From assembly GCA_945883825.1 (NCBI GenBank), contig CAMCYF010000010.1:1-64000 (forward strand): DNA of 64,000 nucleotides. Direction: 5' to 3'. Below are positions 57,068 to 64,000 of the stretch, piece by piece. Source of the stretch: Chitinophaga pinensis (GTDB taxonomy: Bacteria > Bacteroidota > Bacteroidia > Flavobacteriales_D > Crocinitomicaceae). The notes beneath the pieces are model-generated. The model made no database searches. It saw only the letters and a list, made by a program, of their open reading frames with translations, and was not told the origin of the DNA. How positions within the stretch are numbered: position 1 is the stretch's first letter; the number at the start of each line of letters is the position of its first letter. The position numbers and the translations under genes are program-made.

Positions 57068-59041
57068 TTATAAATCATATAAAATACTCCCATTTTTTAA
57101 ACTTCTTTCTCCTTCAATCCATGGCATTTTAACGCTATTTTTTTCTATGAAAATTGTTTTATTAGAATAAATAAAAGGGATTTCCCGACCGTTAATTTCT
57201 AATAATTTGCCACTTGCTGTTTTTGTTACTTTTATTTTATCAGAACCAAATTGAGTACTTATGTTTTTTTTGTTGATGGAAATATAGTTAATTTCTCCTG
57301 GATAGCATTTTAGATAAGACGCCAACATAAATTCTACTTTATGCTTTTCATTTACTTCAGAATCATAAAAACAAACTATTTGCGCCCCTTTTTTTAGAGT
57401 GAAAACTAAATCATTGTTGTTAAAGATGCACACGTGTTTACTGTTTAAATTATCCCATCTTGTATAAATAAGGTTTGATAGTGCTAGAAAAAAAAGAAAT
57501 CCAAAGGCAAACCAAGTCTTTTTAGTGATTTGTATTTTTAATAAGAAGTAAATACAGACGCTTAAAATTAGCACCATCGAAAAAGGAACGGTAAAACCGT
57601 AAGCAACAGAGCCAGGAAGTTTTTCAACCCATTGAATAAAGCCAAACATCAACCAAATAGAAATAAATAGTAGTAAGCCGTTTATTTGTCCAATAAAGGG
57701 AATAAAATTTAGTAAAAATAGAAAGACACCTAAGCCAAGTATTATTCCAGAAAAAAGCATGAGCCCAAGATTGCTGAGTATGAAATAATTTGGAAATTGA
57801 TGAAAGTAATACAAAGTTAGCGGAGTTGTCATGGCTTGTGCTGCTAAACCAATTGCAGTTCCTTGCCAAAAATAACGCAGAATTTTATTTTTTGTAGGAA
57901 ACCAACTTTCAATTTTCTTGTAAAAAAGAAATATTCCTAGCATTGCTAAATACGACAATTGAAAGCCCACATCAAACAAATAAAGTGGTTGAAATAAAAG
58001 AATCACAAAAGCTGTAAAAAATAAGGTGTTGATTGGATTGTATGTCCTGCCACTCAGTTGTGAAAGAGCTAATACTGAAAACATAAACACCGCTCGTATA
58101 ACGCTTGGCGAAAACCCAGTGATTAAAGCATAAATCCAAAGGAGTAGAACAATTAAAATCACTGCTATTTTCTTTGTAATGATCCTTGAAAATAGTTTTG
58201 CAACACCTAAAAGCAGTTGTAAAATTAGTCCAATGTGAAGTCCAGAAACAGCTAAAACATGCATTGCTCCGGTAGCGGTAAAAGAATTTCGGGTTTCACT
58301 ATCTAAAAGGGATTTATCTCCTAAAATTAGTGCTTTGGCAATCGAAAGTTCTCCATCTTGAAGGTGGTTTTCCAATATTGAGTTAAAGGTTTTTTGAATT
58401 CCACGAATAAATTGTTGAAAATAACTGGCTTTTTGTTTGTCGACTAACTGGTAATTTTCAAATTGGATAAAAGAAATGTGTTGAATTCCTTTAGTTTGCC
58501 AATAACGCTTCATGTCAAATTCTCCAGGATTATTTTTATTCTCAATTCTCGAAAGACTTGAATTAACTAATAGTATGTCGTCAATTTCTCCTTTAAATTT
58601 TTCATCTGTAAAAAACAATATTTTAATTGGATTTTTAAGTGCTTCCCCAGTTTTTGGAAAGGATGTAATACTTGCTATTCCTTTTGACCAGCCCTGATCT
58701 TTTTTTTGGAATTCAATTATTTTAGCTTCAAAAACTTCGGAATTAGAAATTTCTTGCTCGGACAAATTACTTTTTTGAAATTCTCCCATACTCGTATTTC
58801 CAATTAGCACAAAAGAAATAGCTAGAAGTAAGATGAATGTTGTTCGCTCGAGGTACTTATTGTTTGCTGCCCAATTTACAAGAAAGATTGGAAATATAAA
58901 AAGAATAAAAGGTGTGAGATTATAGTTAGGAAAGGAAAGATAGGAAAGAATTCCAAAGGAATAAAAAAAGAATAAATAGGAGAATGATTGCTTATAAAAT
59001 GGTGGTAAAATTAAGGTCGTTTCTTCCAAAGCTTGCTTCAT
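57068..59041 (-). CDS. comEC: ComEC/Rec2 family competence membrane protein
   Basis: MHVLAVSGLHIGLILQLLLG; GFSPSVIRAVFMFSVLALSQLSGRTYNPINTLFFTAF; polytopic. Confidence 0.9.
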   Translation of the reverse strand: MKQALEETTLILPPFYKQSFSYLFFFYSFGILSYLSFPNYNLTPFILFIFPIFLVNWAANNKYLERTTFILLLAISFVLIGNTSMGEFQKSNLSEQEISNSEVFEAKIIEFQKKDQGWSKGIASITSFPKTGEALKNPIKILFFTDEKFKGEIDDILLVNSSLSRIENKNNPGEFDMKRYWQTKGIQHISFIQFENYQLVDKQKASYFQQFIRGIQKTFNSILENHLQDGELSIAKALILGDKSLLDSETRNSFTATGAMHVLAVSGLHIGLILQLLLGVAKLFSRIITKKIAVILIVLLLWIYALITGFSPSVIRAVFMFSVLALSQLSGRTYNPINTLFFTAFVILLFQPLYLFDVGFQLSYLAMLGIFLFYKKIESWFPTKNKILRYFWQGTAIGLAAQAMTTPLTLYYFHQFPNYFILSNLGLMLFSGIILGLGVFLFLLNFIPFIGQINGLLLFISIWLMFGFIQWVEKLPGSVAYGFTVPFSMVLILSVCIYFLLKIQITKKTWFAFGFLFFLALSNLIYTRWDNLNSKHVCIFNNNDLVFTLKKGAQIVCFYDSEVNEKHKVEFMLASYLKCYPGEINYISINKKNISTQFGSDKIKVTKTASGKLLEINGREIPFIYSNKTIFIEKNSVKMPWIEGERSLKNGSILYDL

Positions 59042-60955
59042 TTACCGAAGATAATATTTTCCATTTTTAAAGCTAATTTTTTCTTTAATAAGTAAGGGGC
59101 GAAGGAGGGTGTTTATTTCATTCTCCGAACAAGAAAAATACTCAGCGCAAATACCAATTGTTCTTTCTTCTCTGAGGAATTCCTGTAAAGATTTCTCACT
59201 TAATTTTACCTTAGACTCATTTTTTTTACACCAATCACAGATTCCGCAATTACTTGTTTCTTGACCGAAATAGTTGATTATTTGCTTTGCTCTACACACT
59301 TCACTTTCTACTAATTCAAGAACTTTTTCAACTCTATTTACTGCATTTTTTTTTCGGTCGTGGTAAATTGTTGCAGCGAGTTGAAAATTAAGATCGTTTA
59401 CTCTTTCTTGAATAAAAGTAACGGTTGGAAGACTGCTTCTAAAATTTACGTCGATTATTTCATTCAGCTTTAATGCTTCAAGATAGTTCTTTAATTCAGG
59501 CTCAGAAATACCAATTCTTTTTGCTATTTCTGCTTCGAAAATATTCTGCTTAATGTCAAAAATCCCTGAATATGAGCGTGACAATAAGGTTGTTAATGCT
59601 CGGTATTTTTCGTGCTTAACTTGAAAATTATATAATTCTGCATGGTCAACGAGAAACTTGACTTTTGTTGGTTGGAAAAACCCTTCTGAAAATTGAATAT
59701 TTTCGTTTAATTCAAGAATTTTTAATGAATTATAAGTCTGCGCGTAATCCAATTTAAAAGTTTCACACATACTTTTTAAATCGATGGGATAAGTTTCGTC
59801 TTTTCCTGAACCGAATGCTACATTTAAATAATTACACAAGACTTTGTAGGTATTGAAAACAACTTCTTTCTCTGGGAATTTTTGTGCGACATTTTGCATT
59901 AACTCTTTTGTATCATTGGGTTCAACAAAAGCAATAGCTCGCGCTAATTCTCCATCTCTACCGCAGCGACCTGCTTCCTGGAAGTAAGCTTCCAAGGATT
60001 GTGGAAGTTCGTAATGCAAAACAAAACGCACATTTGACTTGTCTATTCCCATTCCAAAAGCATTTGTTGCCACCATGATTTTAATATCTTCTTTCAACCA
60101 ACTTTGTAGCATTTTTTGACGTTCATTGTTTTCGAGTCCACCATGGTAAAAACCTGAAGATATTGAATTAGCCAATAAAATTCGTGCAATTTCTTTTACG
60201 CTTTTTCGCGTTTGACAGTAGATTATTCCAGTTGCAGAATTCGCTTTGCAAAAGTCAATCATGCGAGCAATTTTATTCTCGGTTTTTAAAATTTCGTAAC
60301 TGACATTTTTTCTTTCAAAAGAAGCTTCGTGAATTATAGCCTTTTTTAGTGCTAACTGTTCTATAATGTCTTTTCTGACTTTTTCAGTTGCAGTAGCCGT
60401 TAAGGCAAGAATTGGCGTATTCGGATGATATTCGCGTAAATTCTTTATTTTCATGAAAGATGGTCGGAAATCATGTCCCCATTCTGAAATACAATGCGCT
60501 TCGTCAACTACAATTAATCCAACTTTCATACTTTTGAATCGTTCTATAAACAAAGAGGATTGAATGCGCTCTGGAGAGGTATATAAAAAATCGACACCTC
60601 CAAAACGTGTATTGTCTAATAAAATGTCAATTTCACGATATGACAATCCGCTTGTAAGAGCTTTTGCACGAATTCCTATTTTCTGAAGATTTGCAACTTG
60701 ATCTTGCATTAAAGCAATTAAAGGAGAAATAACAAGGGTAATACCTTCGCGCGCAATACCAGGAACTTGAAAGCAAATTGATTTTCCGCCTCCTGTTGGT
60801 AAAAGAGCAAGTACATCAGATCCATTGATTGCATCATCCACAATTTCTTCTTGTTGCGGACGGAAAGAATCATAGTTCCAATACTTTAATAATATTTCTC
60901 GGCTTTGCTTCAATTTTTTTCTTAATTTGGTAAAGTTAAGGAAAACAAAAAGCAA
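59042..60955 (-). CDS. recQ: ATP-dependent DNA helicase RecQ
   Basis: YWNYDSFRPQQEEIVDDAINGSDVLALLPTGGGKSICFQVPG; VDEAHCISEWGHDFRPSF; LHYELPQSLEAYFQEAGRCGRDG; zinc-binding CRAKQIINYFGQETSNCGICDWC. Confidence 0.95.
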   Translation of the reverse strand: MLFVFLNFTKLRKKLKQSREILLKYWNYDSFRPQQEEIVDDAINGSDVLALLPTGGGKSICFQVPGIAREGITLVISPLIALMQDQVANLQKIGIRAKALTSGLSYREIDILLDNTRFGGVDFLYTSPERIQSSLFIERFKSMKVGLIVVDEAHCISEWGHDFRPSFMKIKNLREYHPNTPILALTATATEKVRKDIIEQLALKKAIIHEASFERKNVSYEILKTENKIARMIDFCKANSATGIIYCQTRKSVKEIARILLANSISSGFYHGGLENNERQKMLQSWLKEDIKIMVATNAFGMGIDKSNVRFVLHYELPQSLEAYFQEAGRCGRDGELARAIAFVEPNDTKELMQNVAQKFPEKEVVFNTYKVLCNYLNVAFGSGKDETYPIDLKSMCETFKLDYAQTYNSLKILELNENIQFSEGFFQPTKVKFLVDHAELYNFQVKHEKYRALTTLLSRSYSGIFDIKQNIFEAEIAKRIGISEPELKNYLEALKLNEIIDVNFRSSLPTVTFIQERVNDLNFQLAATIYHDRKKNAVNRVEKVLELVESEVCRAKQIINYFGQETSNCGICDWCKKNESKVKLSEKSLQEFLREERTIGICAEYFSCSENEINTLLRPLLIKEKISFKNGKYYLR

Positions 60956-61013
60956 TAAAAATTAGTTTGAAAGCTTAATTAGAAATAGTATATTCGCAAT
61001 CAATTTTTTAACT

Positions 61014-62084
61014 ATGTCCGTGAGCACAATTTCATTTTCTGTAGAAAAAACACAGAATTCCACAATATCGCAAGTTGATTTTGATAATTTAGCTTTCGGA
61101 AAGATTCTTTCAGATCACATGTTCATTATGGAATATGAAAATGGCGAATGGGGAGAAGGCAAGATTGTTCCTTTTGCTCCAATTCCAATGCATCCTGCAC
61201 TTTCAGCTTTACATTACGGTCAATCAATATTCGAGGGACTCAAAGCTTACCGCACTGAATCCAATGAGATTAATATTTTTCGTCCACAAATGAATGCAAA
61301 ACGTTTTGCGGAATCAGCAGAACGAATGTGTATGCCACCAGTTCCAGAAGATATTTTTCTGGAAGCCATCCGAAAATTGGTAGAAGTTGACCAAGATTGG
61401 GTTCCAAGCAATGAAGGTTATTCGCTTTATATTCGTCCCTTTTTATTTGCTACAGACGAAGGAGTTGGAATTAAGCCCTCTGATACGTATAAGTTTATGA
61501 TTATCACTGCTCCTGTTGGCGTTTATTATTCTGAGCCCGTTCGTGTTAAAATCGAAGAATATTATACGCGTGCTGCAATTGGTGGAGTAGGTAGAGCAAA
61601 AGCCGCAGGAAATTACGGTGCTTCTTTGTATCCTGCAAAGCAATGTCAGTTGCAAGGGTTTCACCAATTAATTTGGACAGATGCCGCAGAACACAAATAC
61701 ATCGAAGAATCAGGAACCATGAATATTATTTTTCAGATCGGTGGTAAGTTGATTTCACCTTCCGAAGATGCTGATACGATTTTGCGCGGTGTAACGAAAA
61801 AAACAGTTTTTGACATTGCAAGAAGTTGGGGTGTAGAAATTGAAGAACGAAAGATTACTGTTGAAGAAATTGTTACAGCAGCAAGAAATGGAACGTTAGA
61901 AGATGCTTTTGGAGCTGGAACTGCTGCAACTATTGCTCAAATCTTAATAATTGGTTACCGTGATGAGCGTTTAGAGTTACCACCTTTAGAAGGACGAACT
62001 TTATCTAATAAAATAAAGAATTACCTCAGTGATATTAAAACTGGAAAGGCAGAAGATATCCATTCTTGGAATTTTAAAGTATAG
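61014..62084 (+). CDS. ilvE: Branched-chain amino acid aminotransferase
   Basis: HYGQSIFEGLKAYRT, NYGASLYPAKQCQLQGFHQLIWTDAAEHKYIEESGTMNIIF, EDAFGAGTAATIAQI. Confidence 0.95.
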   Translation: MSVSTISFSVEKTQNSTISQVDFDNLAFGKILSDHMFIMEYENGEWGEGKIVPFAPIPMHPALSALHYGQSIFEGLKAYRTESNEINIFRPQMNAKRFAESAERMCMPPVPEDIFLEAIRKLVEVDQDWVPSNEGYSLYIRPFLFATDEGVGIKPSDTYKFMIITAPVGVYYSEPVRVKIEEYYTRAAIGGVGRAKAAGNYGASLYPAKQCQLQGFHQLIWTDAAEHKYIEESGTMNIIFQIGGKLISPSEDADTILRGVTKKTVFDIARSWGVEIEERKITVEEIVTAARNGTLEDAFGAGTAATIAQILIIGYRDERLELPPLEGRTLSNKIKNYLSDIKTGKAEDIHSWNFKV

Positions 62085-62145
62085 ACTAAAGCTAGCTGAA
62101 AAATCTGCTGTCAGCATTCAAATTTGGAGGGGATTTATGATCGAG

Positions 62146-64000
62146 TTATCTCGACAAGTTTAAAAATCCATTTATTTGATGATCTATAAATTCGTCATCT
62201 GTGTACCTTACAATCCAAAAATAGGTTCCTTCCGTACAATTTTTGCCCGCTGAAGTACCATCCCATCCTGTGTTTTTGTTTTTTTCCTCAAACACAACTA
62301 CACCCCAACGATTGAGTATTTGAATAGAATAATTCTTGATATTATATGTTTCAATTGGTAAATACACATCGTTTACGCCATCACCATTGGGGGTAAAAAC
62401 ATTTGGCATCGAAATTATTGATGAGCCACATTCTATCATGTTTACTGAAAAAACATCCGTTTTTGTGCATTTTCCTGTAGTGGAAGTAACCCAGTATTCT
62501 CCTGATTCAAAGGTCAAAAACAACGAATCAGTTGAGCCATCTTGCCATAGGTAATTTGATGCAGCAACGGTTGCCACCAAGAACGCTGTATCGGCATCGC
62601 AGATATTTAGTTCGGTATATGTATTTGCCCAATCTCCTGAATATTTAGCGAAGTATGAATTCCAACCAATTCCGCCCATTGTTAACCAATATTCCTTGTT
62701 ATCATCTGGATCAAAATCTCCTGACTGTTTAAATGCACCGAAAATATACTGCGAACCATTTTTAACATGAATGCCCGACTGAATAACCCCACTCCCATAA
62801 CCATTGTTACCTATACGCTTAACCCAATTAAAATTGCCTTGATCATCATACTGAGCAAAGAAGTTCATGCCTGCGACAGGTGCAGAACTTTGAAGTAAAT
62901 AAGTTCCTGATCCGGTGTCAAAATCTGCCTGCTTAAAAAAACCAGTTAGATTGATATTGCCTGCACAATCTAATTCAATGTCATTGGCTACACAAAATCC
63001 GTTGGTAATCATTTTAGCCCAAAGGAAAAGTCCATTAGAGTCATATTTACAGATATAGGTTGAAGCATGATAAGGAGGAGCTGGTAACTGATAAATCCCT
63101 ACACCTGGGTCAAAATCAACATTTCCTCTGAAATTTCCTGTAATAAATAGGTTTTCCTGCTCGTCAACTGCCATTTCAATACTTCTTTCAGCTTCCAAAG
63201 CGAATTCGGCATTTACATCAATTCTATTCGCCCAAATAAATTCACCATCGTTAGTATACTTCGCAAAATATCTATCGGTTGCAGTAGTTGCAACAAGGTT
63301 GTATGTTCCGGCACCTGTATCAAAATCAAGTGTATTTCCAAAATAACCAGAAATGTAAATATTGCCATCAGCCGTCAAATCGATATCTGTTGCTTCACCT
63401 AGGTTTGTACAATTCGGGATATTTCGAGCCCATAGAAGGTTTCCGTTCTCAGTATACTTCGAAAAAAATAAAGCCAGACCTGTACTCGTAAGCATGTTTT
63501 CATTGCTACTCGGGTCAATATCCAATGATTGATAATACGATCCTGTCACATAAATTTCTCCATTCTCATCTGTTTCCAAATCACTTCCAGAAGTCGCAAA
63601 TGCGCCACCAACCGCTTTTACCCATAGAAAACTTCCATTTGCATCGTATTTTGCAATAAACATTTTGTTTGCCATTCCAAAAGGAACTTGCACTAATTCA
63701 GTTGCTGAACTTGGATCAAAATCTACATCCCCTCCAATACTTCCAATGATCAAAATGTTTCCGGCATAATCCAACTTTACACCTTTCACTTTATTCATCG
63801 ATTGGCTAATTAACACGACTTTCCAAACTAAATTTCCTTCTGGTGAGTATTTGGCAAGATAGATATCGTTTTTTCCGGCAACAACGTAAGAAGTATTAGG
63901 TCCTGGGTCAAAATCTACAGAGTCATTGCATATTCCGGTAATGTATACATACTCATTGTCATCCACTACAAGACCAAAACATTCGGAAGCTCCTTCTGTA
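62146..64000 (-). CDS. Secreted SBBP-like repeat protein with gliding-motility/CHU_C C-terminal domain (5' end beyond window)
   Basis: Repeats such as TGDFDPGxGTYxL...FFAKYxxxGxFxWA; C-term PNVFTPNGDGVNDVYLP...YSIQILNRWGVVVFEEKNKNTGWDG; frame open to the window edge. Confidence 0.85.
   Translation of the reverse strand, partial: TEGASECFGLVVDDNEYVYITGICNDSVDFDPGPNTSYVVAGKNDIYLAKYSPEGNLVWKVVLISQSMNKVKGVKLDYAGNILIIGSIGGDVDFDPSSATELVQVPFGMANKMFIAKYDANGSFLWVKAVGGAFATSGSDLETDENGEIYVTGSYYQSLDIDPSSNENMLTSTGLALFFSKYTENGNLLWARNIPNCTNLGEATDIDLTADGNIYISGYFGNTLDFDTGAGTYNLVATTATDRYFAKYTNDGEFIWANRIDVNAEFALEAERSIEMAVDEQENLFITGNFRGNVDFDPGVGIYQLPAPPYHASTYICKYDSNGLFLWAKMITNGFCVANDIELDCAGNINLTGFFKQADFDTGSGTYLLQSSAPVAGMNFFAQYDDQGNFNWVKRIGNNGYGSGVIQSGIHVKNGSQYIFGAFKQSGDFDPDDNKEYWLTMGGIGWNSYFAKYSGDWANTYTELNICDADTAFLVATVAASNYLWQDGSTDSLFLTFESGEYWVTSTTGKCTKTDVFSVNMIECGSSIISMPNVFTPNGDGVNDVYLPIETYNIKNYSIQILNRWGVVVFEEKNKNTGWDGTSAGKNCTEGTYFWIVRYTDDEFIDHQINGFLNLSR

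Noticed and set aside
50989-62084. Core block (map, purK, hpt, adk, obgE, PAP2, DUF2490, comEC, recQ, ilvE)
   Set aside because: Ordinary housekeeping genes; no anomaly seen beyond short overlaps typical of Bacteroidetes.

Overview
The window looks like a Bacteroidetes chromosome (probably Flavobacteriales/Crocinitomicaceae-like): AT-rich, type IX secretion sorting domains, a CHU_C-type gliding domain. A large accessory/defence region (~1-50.9 kb) abuts conserved core genes (~51-64 kb: map, purK, hpt, adk, obgE, PAP2, DUF2490, comEC, recQ, ilvE, and a T9SS/gliding-type protein cut by the right edge). Accessory modules, left to right: (i) an EcoRI-family adenine methylase (cut by the left edge) with a DUF262-HNH nuclease, a DUF262-DUF1524 nuclease, a small unknown and a ParB-N6/N4 methylase; (ii) a recombination zone with a small serine resolvase, a tyrosine recombinase, a large serine recombinase, a MerR-like regulator and several inverted/direct repeats; (iii) a coupled restriction-like operon of two m5C methylases, a SNF2 ATPase, an EcoRII-N/B3-like protein, a MORC-like GHKL ATPase and an HNH nuclease, with a HelD/UvrD-like helicase downstream; (iv) a zone of small unknown genes with a three-copy leader hairpin whose inner stem covaries, plus a triplicated ~56-aa gene; (v) the strongest candidate for a new system: a three-gene overlapping operon (41.6-50.6 kb) of a UPF1/DNA2-like SF1 helicase, a 1708-aa protein with ~25 Trp-rich repeats, a DarT-like ADP-ribosyltransferase domain and a C-terminal HD domain, and a DarG-like macrodomain protein. 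That operon is bracketed by two ~270-bp related intergenic sequences that each end in a terminator-like hairpin. Family assignments come from motifs read by eye. No database or folding search was run.
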